A stretch of DNA of 64,000 nucleotides from Doryteuthis pealeii (taxonomy: Eukaryota > Mollusca > Cephalopoda > Myopsida > Loliginidae). The notes beneath the pieces are model-generated. The model saw nothing but the letters and a program-made list of their open reading frames with translations. It ran no database searches and was not told where the DNA came from. The position numbers and the translations under genes were made by a program. Position 1 is the first letter of the stretch. Each line of letters starts with the position of its first letter. Positions 20,611-32,509 of the stretch are shown one piece after another. The stretch is taken from NCBI GenBank assembly GCA_023376005.1, contig CM042157.1:85402643-85466642 (forward strand). The letters are read 5' to 3'.

Positions 20611-21514
20611 CAATCCTTGATGCACCAATTCTTTCCTATCGATTGTGCTAAAAAGTGTGGATGGTCCAACACAAGCCTTCACCACTATAAACAAATCACT
20701 GTGTGGGTGTTCATTGTGTGTGTGAACCTCATGTGTCGAAAATCGACGAGAGAGTCCATAATATATGACTTGGTTTGAGAATTGCATAGGTGAGAAACTG
20801 TCAGTAACCAAGCACTGTTGACTTCATGTCGACACTACCCAAACTTATCTATATATACATATAATTTTTGATGAATTAGTGTTAAACAATAAAAACTAAT
20901 GATAAAATAAATATATAAATGATGTCTAGAGAATGTTTGGCCTTGAAGTTAGTTTATGTAGCTAATAGGTAAGTCCAATACTGGGTTTATTGAATGAGTA
21001 AAAGAATGACTTTGATACAAATAAGACTAACAAAAAAAACAAAAAAAACTTTGTATTTTTGTTTCTTTGCAAATCCTTAAAGTGATATAAATGTTCAATA
21101 AAGAAAAGGAAATTGTCCTTGAATGTGAGTGGGTGGGTGTGTGTTTGCCTAAGTTTGAATTATTTCTTTCCCCTTATTACAAACACATGGTCTGAACGGT
21201 AGAGCTGTTGCTGGGGGTGACTTGTTTCCACCATTTGCTCTCACTTAAAGAGAGAGAGAGAGAAGGAACATCAAAAGTTCTCCCATCCCCCAGATTCACT
21301 CACAAGGCTTGACTCTTGTTTCCATGGCAACACACATTTCACATTACTTAAACGGTCTATTTGGGCACCTTTCAATCTGTGTAATGGTTATTAGGCTAGG
21401 CAAGCAGACCATTAATGTAGATGAATTTGATTCTCACTGGGTGTTCCATAATTTTCTAGCCTTGTACCACCTTACCTCCATTGCAATATTTTCAATGAAG
21501 AAAAGTAAGATTCT

Positions 21515-21542
21515 GTTTGTTTTTTTTTTTTTTTTTTTTTTT
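21515..21542. repeat. Poly-T tract
   Basis: About 24 T residues. The frames on both strands across it are artefacts. Confidence 0.8.
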
Positions 21543-21587
21543 AGTAAACTTGTTTTTTGACTAAATCTTAAGATGCTGGCTTGGACA

Positions 21588-21870
21588 TTAAATACACCTT
21601 GTTGGTGGGGCATAGAATATTCTGACTGCATCCCTCACAGAGGGGTAAGACTCCCCCTTCCCCCTAAAAGGGTTGTGTCATGGTTATAACATTAAACTGC
21701 ATATGATGTGGGGGCTCCAGTCCTGAAGATCTGGGGAATGTAAAAATACCCCGTCGTGGCCATTACTCCCAGGTCCACTCTGACCTGGAGTGTTAATACT
21801 TGTTAAGAGTTCCATCTCTCGATCAAGTAGATCTGTTGAAAGATTATTCATATTCGATAGGGCCTTGTGT
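21588..21870 (+). mobile_element. Family D copy (C-related)
   Basis: ACCTTGTTGGTGGGGCATAG, CAGAGGGGTAAGACTCCCCC, GATCTGGGGAATGTAAAAAT, TCTGACCTGGAGTGTTAATA and the tail fragment TATTCGATAGG. It has the same order as retroposon C in the 5' and middle parts but a different 3' tail, the AGATAGGAATACTTGAAACC type. Confidence 0.75.
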
Positions 21871-22452
21871 AAAAAAAAAAAACTAAGAAAAAAGTACACA
21901 AAAAATGTTAATATAAATGTACAATGAACACAATTCCCTAACCTCTAAGCATAAAATAATCCTTGTTGAAATGCTGTTAAAATCAATCAATCACTCAATC
22001 GGACATAAAATGTGTGTGATTGTTATCTAGCCAAAAGGAGCATTTATATCCTTTTAAGTTTCCTAGTAACACATACTCTATGAAGAGTGAACAGCGTTTT
22101 GAGATTAATTAAAAATATAATTTGCATTACATCCATTGGACATAGCAAAGATTGAGCCTGTTCTAAAGTAGTTGGATTAAAAATCAATTGGAAAAGGAGC
22201 CATGCACTTTCTACAAAAGCTTTTAGCTCGATTACAGATCTTTTTTTTTTCTTTTTCACTTGGAGAAAAATCGATTATTTTGTTTACATAATCACATCTT
22301 TAATTTACTATTTATTTATATGGAATCAATGTTACTATTATTTCATATTTTCAGACAGCTCTCTCTAATGGGTTTTTAGTTGAGTCAACAATTCGTGCCA
22401 AAGTTTCTATTATCAGAAAGACTTTCTAACTCTTATTCAGTGAAATATATCC

Positions 22453-22812
22453 AATTGGACACATGGCCGAGTGGATAAGGCAGTTAGGTTAAAACAGTTC
22501 TAAGTGACAGTTATCTCTGGAACCCGAGTTCAATCCTGAGTGAAAGCAGTTAGAAAAATAATTAATTAACACAACTCCTACCCCAACTATGGTTAGTGGA
22601 ATGAGAACAGGATACCCCCGTGGAATAAATATAGGGTTTGGTTCCAAGTTCCGTGATGGCTCCTGAATACGACAAGAAAGTTCCCGAGTTCGAAAAGAAG
22701 GTTCCTGAGTCCGACAAGAAATACCTGAAGAAGGCTGGAGGGTATATCGGCCAAAATATTGTACAAATAACAATGAAGATGGGGACAATAGTCCGAATAA
22801 TGCAGATAATAC
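22453..22812 (+). mobile_element. SINE-E copy 2
   Basis: Head CCAATTGGACACATGGCCGAGTGG-type A box, body CAGTTATCTCTGGAACC, and 3' module AATACCTGAAGAAGGC plus AACAATGAAGATGGGGAC. It has three imperfect 21-bp repeats (TTCCCGAGTTCGAAAAGAAG type) before the 3' module that copy 1 lacks. Confidence 0.85.
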
Positions 22813-22899
22813 TAATATTTGAGAATGTTTTCTATTTGCAATGTTTTATCAAACATTTTACTTTTTGTGTTTATTTGTTCGGTTTTGTGAAATATGAGA

Positions 22900-22903
<4 letters not shown>

Positions 22904-22936
<33 letters not shown>
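22904..22936. repeat. Poly-A tract
   Basis: About 33 A residues interrupt otherwise unassigned AT-rich DNA. Confidence 0.9.
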
Positions 22937-22938
<2 letters not shown>

Positions 22939-23104
22939 GCTTGACCAGTGTAAATTACATGGTATTGCCAATATTGGAAATATCCCCCAAACAGTATTTC
23001 TAATGTAGAAAAAAGAATTATTTTATTATAACTTGCAAATATATGACATCCAATGAAGATTTTAAATGTCGGGAACAAAATTTTGTCTATCAATTTAAAT
23101 TAAT

Positions 23105-23170
23105 GAAGTATTGAAAAAATATGAATTTCTTTCATTAAAAATCAAAGAAATTCATATTTTTCAAAACTTC
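23105..23170. repeat. Near-perfect 28-bp hairpin
   Basis: GAAGTATTGAAAAAATATGA... is mirrored by ...TCATATTTTTCAAAACTTC with an 11-nt loop (about 23133-23143). It could be a small foldback element; nothing else supports a function. Confidence 0.7.
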
Positions 23171-24299
23171 AGATGTAATAAACACATCTGATGAAGATTT
23201 TGAAATGTAAGGTAATTATTTTTTTAAATGAATTGCAATAATACCACATCTAATAAAGATAGAAATATAGTAAAAATATGTATACCTTTAAATTTAAATC
23301 ATACAACATCCAAAGAAAAATCACAGCATTTGGAATAAATGGGTGAAATAAGAATTTGGTGGATAAGCGACATCAAATAATCAGGATTTGCATTTTTGCA
23401 TTGCATCTTGGATGATTTTGAGGGTCTCAATTTTAATTGAAAAAGTGTTGCAAAATGATAATGGTTGTATTTTTTAGGAACACCAGTATTAATATATAGA
23501 TTAATCAGCATTGAAAATTTATAAAAAGACAAAAACAACGAATGGTGAATTTTTGGTTGGTTGTTTTACGGCATATCAACCCTTTTTGGTTTATTTAATG
23601 CTGAATCAAGTCCTTCTGATATCAGGTTGCTTACAGTACGGGTTGTTTCTTAAATGGTCACCCATCTAAGTATTGAACATGCTGAATGCTGTTTAACTTC
23701 AGTGATCTCGCTGGAACCTGTATTTTCAACTTGACTGCAAGCAGATGGTGAATTTAATTTAATTAGTGGGTGCTGTTCTAGGTGAGTGTAAAAAAAAAAA
23801 AAAAAAAAAAAATGCAATATTTTGATAATGTGAGGCACAATTTGACGGCTCCATTCTTTATCTGAGGTTGTGAAGGTAATGAACCACATTAGACTGTGAG
23901 ATGCCTAGCTTGCATGATACTCTCTGGGTGTTACTCATCATATTTACCTCTCTGGTTTAGAGAGCACGGCCTTGGAATCCACTATTTTAGGCCGACCTGA
24001 CCTGATCATTGAGGTTCTTGCAATCTGAGCAAACTTTCTTGAATCATCTGGTTACTTTATGCTGTTCACTTAACAAATGTTTTTGGTTGCTTTGATGGCG
24101 TTATGGCCCAAGTCAAACTTGTAAAGCCTAACTTCTTGAATTTAGCTTTATTGCACATTCATCTGTGCAGTTTTCAAAATCACACATGGAGTGAAGTAAT
24201 GTATGCGTCAGTGCACTAACTACCACAATATTACCAACCACAGCAAGCACTTCCCATGGCTTGAACTGCTTTTTTGACAAAATGACTTTTGCCCCCCTA

Positions 24300-24990
24300 C
24301 AGAAAATAATTTACCAAAAATCGGGGAATTATCGGATTTTAATGAAATTTTCAGTGTATAGACTCCCTCGCTGCCTGGCTGATACCGCCCCGTCGACTTT
24401 ACTTACTTTTACTATTCATCAATAAATGATCTTTATAATGCATTACTTATTTTATTTCAAAACTTTCTCATTTTTTTCAGGTCACTTAATTTTGACCCCC
24501 CCATGTTGGGGGCGTAAAATGTTTTGCGAGTTGGTCATTTTAGATACTAATTACAGTATAAATAAAGAGATAAAAGACCGAAGTTATGAATAGAAACAAA
24601 AAAAATTTTTTTACGGTTCTTGTTTTATGAGAAAATAAGTACCGAAAATCGAAAAATAAAATGTAAAAAGATAATAAATAATTTATTTTTTTGAGATTTC
24701 TTTTTTTCTCATTTCGATAATTATTTAATTGGCTATTATTTTATAAAAGAAAAAATTATACATCGATGTTTTTTCTGTTTAAAAAGGGCGGTGGGGACAT
24801 TTTCAATAGAGTTTTTCTTCAAAACTTATTACTTTTTGCGCCTAAAATAAGGTTTGCATTAAGTAGATATTCATTTTTAGAATCTAAAAATATAACATTT
24901 TAAACTTAAAATCTGAATATTTTTATTTATGAAAATTTCATTAAAATCGGATAATTACCTGATTTTTGGTAAAAAAAATTTTTTCCATCC
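24300..24990. repeat. Possible inverted-repeat element with a SINE-A fragment
   Basis: CCAAAAATCGGGGAATTATC at about 24313 is inverted at 24930-24975 as GATAATTACCTGATTTTTGG. The interior has CCCCCCCATGTTGGGGGCG. At 24358-24408 lies the last 50 bp of SINE-A (GACTCCCTCGCTGCCTGGCT to CGACTTTACTTAC). The element class is unknown. Confidence 0.5.
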
Positions 24991-26017
24991 CAAATGTTAT
25001 TTTAAAATAGTAAACAAGCGCCTAAAACAATTGAAAAAGAGGCTGAATGGCGGATCGCGTCGAAATTGACCAAAACAAATAGTTTTAAATCTATCAAAAA
25101 TAAAACTGCATATGTAATGATAGTTTTCTTTTTTTTAATGATGGTCAGTATGTTACTACTTATCGATTTAGACAAAGTTTGACCTTAAATAATAGATTTA
25201 ATTATGTTTAATTCGCTTTTAAAACTCGTAGAAGCTGATTTGTTTGCCAGTCCCTAGATATACACGCATCACAAACCAGTTACTTAACAAAATATTGCAA
25301 AGCTTTTGATTTACCCTAGTTGTTGAACTATATTTTAATTTTTTTTTTTACTTATAATTCGTAAGTTAAATAATTCAGAATTAAAATGTTCACAGTGAAC
25401 AGAAATTCCCTATAAATGTATCTGTGAAATTTGATGAAAAAAAAACAATAGATTCATTTGGATAACTATTCAAGGTAGTGATAAGATAACAAACATTTCC
25501 AATCCAATAACAAACATGGAATCTTCAGCCTTATGACTTGAGGGGGTTTATTAGTCTTGGGTGATAGCAGAGTAGAAAGACTATGTAGCTGCGGAAGAAG
25601 AGAACCACAAGAAATAAAGCAATCATTCTTTAATCCTAAAGACAGACACACACAGCCTGGCGTCATAGAAACCAAACTCACAGCCATTCAACAAGCAGTA
25701 TCTCTTGTTTCAACCAAGTTCTTCATGAATACAATCATGTCCCAAATCTGGTAGAGTCTCACAAATATGTCTAGTGTGAAAACTCGGCTTGTTATCACGG
25801 TGGAGTACCTCCATATGTCCACTGGCAAAATTGATACAGTGTTATGAAAGAGGACCAATTGTAGGACTCTAGAAAAATTAGTGGAGCAGATAGCAAACAT
25901 ATCCCCCAACTACTTTAGAACATTCTCAATCTTTGCTATGTCTAATGGATGTAATGGACCAAACTGGCAACCACTGCTCCAAAAAACATTGAATATTTAC
26001 CACATATGGTTATCATA
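24991..26017. other. Unassigned AT-rich DNA, no gene seen
   Basis: Two overlapping antisense frames of 65-73 codons near 25.5-25.9 kb have no recognisable protein features and no second copy. I do not call them genes. Confidence 0.4.
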
Positions 26018-27000
26018 GGAAATGGACACAGTGACATGAGTTCAAATCCTGGATCAGACTAGTTGCACTTCACATCTTATTATAATGGAGATTGTGGGTT
26101 TGTCTGTCTGTAACCGAAACTATATTACTATGCAAGTCACAATTCCTTTAGTTATTTACATCATATTCTCCATGATTTTATTTTTATTTAAACCTCAATT
26201 ATTAATAAAATTGTTTTACATTACTTACACTATTGACCATATGTACATGCTAATAACATGCAATTGTATTTATATATACAACAAAATAGAGGTTTACAGT
26301 ATGAATGGGAAGGCTAATTTGCATATTGATCTTTAAAAATTGATTTTAATAAATATATGCTTAGTATTATTGATTTCTAATTGTTTGGTTTCATCTTATT
26401 GAATATGAGCAAAAATCTCTTCAATAAATCTTAAAAGAAATCCATTAACAAGAAGAAATAACTGTAATATCATTCTTTACTTCCTATTTTAACTAAACAG
26501 TTGAATTAGGAAAATTTACCAATGAAAGACGGGAGTAACGGAAAATGATGGAAGAGTTAGTTTCAAAGTTGTTCTATTTTTCAATCATACCCCCTCTGTT
26601 CAAAATCTTTTTATCTACATTCTTATTCAGTTTCATTAGCCTTTCTAATTTAATATGATATTTTATTATAAAATTTAACTAAAATACTTGCACCCGGAGG
26701 GTGCATATATATGCTAGTATCACTAATGCCCTTGGAAAAGGTATGCATCTAAATATTCTCCCTCCAGCTATGGGCAAATTGTAGGGCAGACTTATCTTTA
26801 ACTTTGGTATGACAAACAGTCTGGAAGAAGGAAAACTCTGAATTCAAAACTCTACTTAAAAATTGACATTGTGTCACATCCTGCCCGTGTTGAGGGATTG
26901 GTAAATACATATATTTACCATGTATGATCATGATAACGTCTTACTGAAAGTTTTGTGTCACATCCTGTTTGTGTTGACAGATTGGTAAATGTGTACATAT
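26018..27000 (+). mobile_element. SINE-B copy 2, split by a Helitron
   Basis: The SINE-B head ends GCACTTCACA at 26074 and resumes at 26718 as TATCACTAATGCCC, matching the uninterrupted GCATTTCACATAGTGCTAAT of copy 1. It continues through CTCCCTCCAGCTATGGG to TGTGTCACATCCTG, and the last 70 bp are present twice (about 26870-26945 and 26952-27022). This split gives the exact empty site for the Helitron. Confidence 0.88.
26075..26717 (+). mobile_element. Helitron-1 copy 1 (non-autonomous, 643 bp)
   Basis: It starts TCTTATTATAATGGAGATTG and ends in the hairpin GCACCCGGAGGGTGC, followed by a short AT spacer and GCTAG. It is inserted between A and T with no target duplication. These are the defining Helitron end features (5' TC, 3' hairpin then CTRR, A|T target). 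No Rep/helicase gene is present, so it would move in trans. The 83-codon frame inside is shared by some copies but broken in another. Confidence 0.93.
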
Positions 27001-27003
27001 TTA

Positions 27004-27540
27004 TCATCTATGATCATGATAAGGTCTTTTTTTTTTATTTTATTTTTTAAATTTTTATTTTGTAGTTTGACAGCTGGATTAAATATTTACAATACGAAGA
27101 TAAATTTTAATAATCAGACAAGTTTAAATGACAATGCTGTTAGACTTGTTTATTATTAAAAGAGTGTTGAGTGTTTTCCATCAGATAAGATGTTTATTTT
27201 ACGAATGTTTATTAATATTAGAAATGTTGTGAATCAAGTTAATTGACTCCTTACGAAACACTATTCACCTCCTTGCTGATGCTCAAGTCAATTTTGAAGC
27301 CGCAACAAACATTTTTAGCATCTCTCTCTCTCTTGAAATGTCAAAATAAAAATAAATATTCATCAGATGAGATAAAATAACTCTTAAGATTTTATCTCAT
27401 TAACTTTCTTCACTTGTAAAACATTTAGTTTAATACTTTTCATATGGACGTGAAGGATTTGCTGAGATTAACATTCTCAGTTTGGTTTTCCTGTTTAGCA
27501 CGTTGGAGGATGAGGGGTGTGCTGATGAAAATTTCAAAAT
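27004..27540. other. AT-rich DNA, no gene seen
   Basis: T-rich stretch at about 27027-27062 and otherwise featureless. Confidence 0.45.
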
Positions 27541-28144
27541 TGATGAAATTTGGTTTGGTTTGTTTTACGGCATATCAACCTCAGTGGGTCATTTAATGCC
27601 AATAAAGTTTTGAAATAAATCAATTCTTAATGGATAATACAATTTTTTTATAAATACATTTTTCTATTTAACCCATAGATGGGACCCTAACAGGTACTAC
27701 CACTCCGGGTCAGAGTGGACTAGGGAGCAATGGTGATGAAGGGGTGCTCCACATTCCCCAAACCTCCAAAACTGGAACCTCACCATCAGATAGTTTAACG
27801 TCATTCCCAGGACATGTACACCCGTAGCCACCGCCTTCTAGCACCCATATGATAAAAAGGGGTTGGGGCTTTCCATAAGGGCAATAGGGTTGGGAAAATC
27901 ATATAGGTGCTAGGGCTTGACGTGACCAGCCAATTGATCGGAGGGGGCCTCTCCAAATGCCCGTCTAGCCCAAGATAGGGCCAAAGTGGAGTATTGCATG
28001 TCATGAACTGCTCATCCACCTGGGCTCTATCCTTAAGCATCACTGGTCGCCACCCACGGCCAACAGGTGGCCCCATTGGGGGAGTCTTACCCCTCTGCGG
28101 AGGTGCATTCTAAAGCCCAAGCCGACAGGGTGGTGATGAAATTT
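27541..28144 (-). mobile_element. Retroposon C copy 4 with 11-bp target duplication
   Basis: The element is 27552-28133 on the minus strand. TGATGAAATTT flanks it at 27541-27551 and 28134-28144. The tail is (GGTTT)-type on the plus strand. A 91-codon sense frame (27801-28076) is nearly the same as that in copy 2. Confidence 0.95.
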
Positions 28145-28204
28145 GGATTTATTTAAAATGTATTTCAATGGTTATGATTATAATAAAACATTTAGGAATG
28201 AATC

Positions 28205-28510
28205 AAATTTCAGAATTAAATAACCCATAAAGAATTGATATGGCATTAAACAAAGCAAACCCTAAATGGAAGCAAAATAAATCCCCAAATGCCCAATGTC
28301 ATCTGGATTTGGAGTAGACATTTACCCAACCCATTTGCCATGGATAGAATATGACACATGGTTGCAAGTATGGGGCATCCAGCAAGGATTGAACTCGCCA
28401 TTTTACCACACAGATCCAAGCTATCAAATTCATACCCTGAGTTGGTAAGAGCTGGTTTTGAACCTGAAACCTTGTGGTTCCAAGGTGGAGGTTCTACCAA
28501 CTGAACTATA
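28205..28510 (-). repeat. Interspersed repeat with C-like 3' terminus
   Basis: TTAAATAACCCATAAAGAAT then TGATATGGCATTAAACAAAG resembles the 3' end of family C (ATGACCCACTGAGGTTGATATGCC). The following block (CCAAATGCCCAATG, GACATTTACCCAACCC, GGGGCATCCAGCAAGGATTG) recurs at 29870-30035. The shared terminus suggests a common LINE partner. Confidence 0.6.
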
Positions 28511-29005
28511 GATTTTAAATTATTTGTGGGTTTGGTGAGGATCCGATGAGCTCTGAAGTTCCAATAAGCTCCAATGACATTCTGTCAAAGGCAGCAAAGG
28601 AAAAAAAGAAAAAGAGTTCTGGTACCAGCAATACCATTATCCACAGAATAGAATATGCAACTACGTATTGATTTTGTAGTTTCAGTAGAACTAAATACTA
28701 ATAAATTATATGCATGTTAAGTATTGTATAGAATGTTATTGTATATTTTTTTGGGATTATTTATTGCAAAGGCAACAATAGGATTTATATGTAGTAAAAT
28801 TGCAAATCGTCATTTCTTAATTAAATTGTTCATCATGATTATTTTTGTCCAGTGAAATTTCCACAAGTCTTGCTATTTTACAATTAATGAAGCAACGAGT
28901 GTGTAGAACGTAGTATCCAGGGAATTTTTAACAGTTGAGTTATTTTCTTGAATCAATATAAACCAATGTGAATGTATATTATGACCATTGATATTGGCTT
29001 TTCTT
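28511..29005. other. Unassigned AT-rich DNA
   Basis: No frame, repeat family or signal that I recognise. Confidence 0.4.
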
Positions 29006-29009
29006 TCAT

Positions 29010-29250
29010 AAGTTGTCCTGTTGGTGGGACTTTGAATATACTGATTTCATCCTCTGCAGCAAAAGGGATAAGTCTTTTCTGCAACAAAAGGGGTGTCCTG
29101 GGTATGACATTAACTGTATCTGGTAGTGAGGCTCCAGTTCTGGAGATCTGGGGAATGTGAAGTACCCCTTTATTGCCATTATACCTTGGTACACTCTAAC
29201 ATGGAGTGGTAGTAGCAAGTCCTATATAATTCAAATAGATCTGTTTGAAA
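29010..29250 (+). mobile_element. Family D copy carrying a tail array
   Basis: TGTCCTGTTGGTGGGACTTT, GAGATCTGGGGAATGTGAAG and CTAACATGGAGTGGTAGTAG are the D landmarks. The copy runs directly into the 46-bp array, which is an expansion of its own 3' tail. Confidence 0.75.
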
Positions 29251-29770
29251 ATTATTAGTATTAGATAGGAATACTTGAAACCATGTAACTGTGTGCAAAT
29301 TATTAGTATTAGATAGGAATACTTGAAACCATATAAATGTGCAAATTATTAGTACTAGATAGGAATACTTGAAACCATATAAATGTGCAAATTATTAGTA
29401 CTAGATAGGAATACTTGAAACCATATAACTGTGCAAATTATTAGTATTAGATAGGAATACTTGAAACCATATAAATGTGCAAATTATTAGTATTAGATAG
29501 GAATACTTGAAACCATATAAATGTGCAAATTATTAGTATTAGATAGGAATACTTGAAACCATATAACTGTGCAAATTATTAGTACTAGATAGGAATACTT
29601 GAAACCATATAAATGTGCAAATTATTAGTATTAGATAGGAATACTTGAAACCATATAACTGTGCAAATTATTAGTATTAGATAGGAATACTTTAAACCAT
29701 ATAACTGTGTACAAAATATTTGTATTAAATAAGAATACTTGATACTATTTAACTATGTGCAAATTATTAT
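29251..29770 (+). repeat. 46-bp minisatellite, about 10 to 11 units
   Basis: Unit AAATTATTAGTATTAGATAG plus GAATACTTGAAACCATATAA plus ATGTGC. Starts fall at 29297, 29343, 29389, 29435, 29481, 29527, 29573, 29619 and 29665. Central units are nearly identical; the last two are degenerate. Single or few decayed units occur at 4360, 59750-60230 and 62760-62900. Confidence 0.95.
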
Positions 29771-29869
29771 CATAAATAAAAAGGTGCAATTAAAAAAATG
29801 ACTATGGAAAGTTGAAAATATAAATGGTTATGATGATCATCAAACATTTAGGAATGAATCAAATTTTAG

Positions 29870-30035
29870 CATTAAATAACCCATAAAGAGTTGATATGCC
29901 ATTAAACAAATTAAATCCCGAAATGCCTAATGACATCTGGATTTGGAGTAGACATTTACCCAACATGTTTGCCACGGGTAGAATGTGACACAAGGTTGCA
30001 AGTATGGGGCATCCAGCAAGGATTGAACTCACTAT
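29870..30035 (-). repeat. Second copy of the 28205-28510 repeat
   Basis: TTAAATAACCCATAAAGAGT, TGATATGCCATTAAACAAAT, CATCTGGATTTGGAGTAGAC and GCATCCAGCAAGGATTGAAC match in order. It ends earlier than the 28.2-kb copy. Confidence 0.7.
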
Positions 30036-30519
30036 GGATTTGGTGTATAAACTAGATTTGGTAGTCACAGATCAAGTTTTAATCTTGTGATTTTTGTTCA
30101 GATTCAATGGACGAATAAATGTCTGAGTTGTTGGAATATTAACATTATGCCTGTATGTTTTTCTACCTGAAAGATGGTGCCAGCAATAAGGCACCATATT
30201 TCGGATATCAAAATATCACTTTACCATCAAGTGATATTGTTGCAGATTAACTATTGTTTCAATTCTTTTGGCGCAAAAAAAATTCAAAAAGACAAAGGAA
30301 TTTAGAAACAAAGGATGTTCCAGACAGAAATTGGATAGAAGAAAGAGGAAGAGTGATAAACATCTAAGGCTTGCTGCTTGACTGGGTCAAACAAACTTTC
30401 CAGAAAAATAAAAGGACAACAAAAGACTTCCTATTGACTGTGTGACAAATCTAGGATTACAAGTCACATCCTAAAGTTCCGGTGTAATTTGAATAGACCA
30501 GAGCATGCTGGGTAAAAAA

Positions 30520-30780
30520 TTGACGGTTAGACCGAGAGTTCAGCAGTTGAGATTTGGTAGCCGCCGAGTTCAGTCGCTCTCGTCGACTCTCCGAAGAAGA
30601 GATTTGTTATAACTACGGTTCATTTTCACCACTCATTCAAGCAGGCGCTATCACGACTCGCACCTCCTTTTCATCCACGCCAACCGAGGAAAGAATATAA
30701 AAGTCCAGCTTTCTTTTGTATACCTGTGTTGGTTTTTAATCCAGTGTTAATTGATACAGTATATAACAATATCTTGGACA
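30520..30780 (+). promoter_or_regulatory. Promoter-like, GC-richer island
   Basis: The block is richer in CpG than its surroundings (GCCGCCGAGTTCAGTCGC, CTCTCGTCGACTCTCCG) and holds GAGCATGCTGGGTAA and a TATA-like GAATATAAAAGTCC at about 30693. No open frame follows. It could be a host first exon with promoter or the LTR of a retroelement; only one copy is visible. Confidence 0.35.
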
Positions 30781-31262
30781 CTTTGAGAACTCTGCTACTG
30801 TCTGTAAAGGAGTAGTTCACAGTGCAAAAAGAAAAAGAAAAAAAGAAAATCTCAGAATGTTAAAAAATAACCGAGGCACATTTGGCTAAGTTCAACCCAA
30901 AAAAGATGAAGATGAAGATCAAGAAGAAAAGAAAAAAAAAATAAGGAAGTGAATTCTAGTGAAAAGATAACATTGCAGATTTTTGTTTGAGAGTGAAATG
31001 ATAAACAAGAGAAATTCTTTGAAATGTTTATCACTTTCATTATGTCATTAACCAGTCTTTTCTTTTTTGTTGTTTTTATAACAAAACTTTTTTCTTTTTT
31101 CACTTGTTAAAGTAAACATCATAAAATTGGAAATAAACTTCTGGTACTAATATTCCACACCTAAAAAGGCCATCTTTCATTGATTTGGGTTTGGTTTCTT
31201 TGTTTAATGGCATATCAACCTTCAAGGGTTATTTAATACCAAAGCCATATATATATTATATG

Positions 31263-31540
31263 GGGGATATGTGCTTAATTGAGTTCATACGTAATTTTGA
31301 AAATTAATTAGTTAATAATTAATGAATTTAGGCGGGCATATATGTTCAAATGTAAGGCTAAACAAATTGAGAAAATGTCAATCCCTGAATGTACATTTCG
31401 ACCTATTACATTCAGGGATTGACATTTTCTCGATTTGTTTAGCCTTACATTTGAACATATATGCCCGCCTAAAAATTCATTAATTATTAACTAATTAATT
31501 TTCAAAATTAGGTATGACTTCAATTAAGCACATATCCTCC
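31263..31540. mobile_element. Inverted dimer of a ribozyme-SINE element
   Basis: Left arm 31263-31391 and right arm 31409-31540 are inverted copies of each other with a 17-nt centre. Each arm carries TCGATTTGTTTA-type, ATATGCCCGCCTA-type and AATTAGGTATGACTT-type sequence found downstream of the ribozyme in the element at 8267-8690. Read on the minus strand, the centre is AATAGGTCGAAATGTACATT, the 3' half of the same hammerhead. The CTGATGAG half is not present. Two partial elements are thus joined head to head at the ribozyme. Confidence 0.8.
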
Positions 31541-31822
31541 AAAAATTGTTGGCTTAAAGCCATATAAAAATAAACACATTTGTTTGTTTACTTAAACTCA
31601 TATATATATATATATAAAATCATAGAAAGGAAGGAAGAACTCAACACTGTACCTTTCTATGATAAATATTGCTCTGTATATAATCTAAAAAGTTTATTAT
31701 ACATTGAGCTCTCTTTAGTGACTTAAAGATTCGCTGTATTTATACGTACTGGATCATACAATATTAATATAGTGTATCTTAGAAATCACATATAGAATCA
31801 TCCCTTACTACCAAGTTTTGGA

Positions 31823-31826
<4 letters not shown>

Positions 31827-31918
<92 letters not shown>
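31827..31918. repeat. (TC)n(TA)n compound microsatellite
   Basis: About 52 bp of TC followed by about 40 bp of TA. Simple-sequence slippage. Confidence 0.97.
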
Positions 31919-31921
<3 letters not shown>

Positions 31922-31924
31922 CAC

Positions 31925-32095
31925 TTGTGGTATAATTTGAACCATAGCTGGGGGTATGAGGGGGGGGGGTTCATACTTTTCCTAAGGGCATTAATCTAAA
32001 AGTGAAGATAATAGTGCAACTGGAGTTCAAACTCACTTATGATGATATTGCAGTACAGCACATTAGCCACTCGGCTATGGTGATTCCCCAACCAT
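31925..32095 (-). mobile_element. SINE-B-related copy, truncated
   Basis: GAACCATAGCTGGGGGTATG, TTTCCTAAGGGCATTAATCT, GCAACTGGAGTTCAAACTCA and TTAGCCACTCGGCTATGG are the reversed body and tRNA-like head of a SINE-B relative. A related, more complete version is at 34725-34975. Confidence 0.65.
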
Positions 32096-32187
32096 TTTGG
32101 TCATGGAAGCCTGGGAGATTGAATAGGAAAAATATCATTTTGACACCCCTTTTATTTCTGAATCACTACACCTTCATTTTTAAAAAT

Positions 32188-32473
32188 TTCTTCTTTTTTT
32201 TCTTTCTTTTTCTTTTTCTTTTTCTTTTTCTTTTTTTTTTCTTTTTCTTTTTTTTTTCTTTTCTTTTTCTTTTTCTTCTTTTTCTTCTTTCTTTTTCTTT
32301 TTCTTTTTCTTTTTTTCTTTTTCTTTTTCTTTTTTTTTTTTTTTTTCTTTTTTTTTCTTTTTCTTTTCTTTTTTTTTTTTTTTTTTTCTTTTTTTTTTTT
32401 CTTTTTTTCTTTTTTTTCTTTCTTTTTTTCTTTTTTTTTCTTTCTTTTTTCCTTTTTTCCTTTTTCTTTTTTT

Positions 32474-32509
<36 letters not shown>

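Noticed and set aside
23040..23250. Further hammerhead candidate at CATCTGATGAAGATTTTGAAATG
   Set aside because: The stretch between CTGATGA and GAAA cannot form stem II and no stem III follows.
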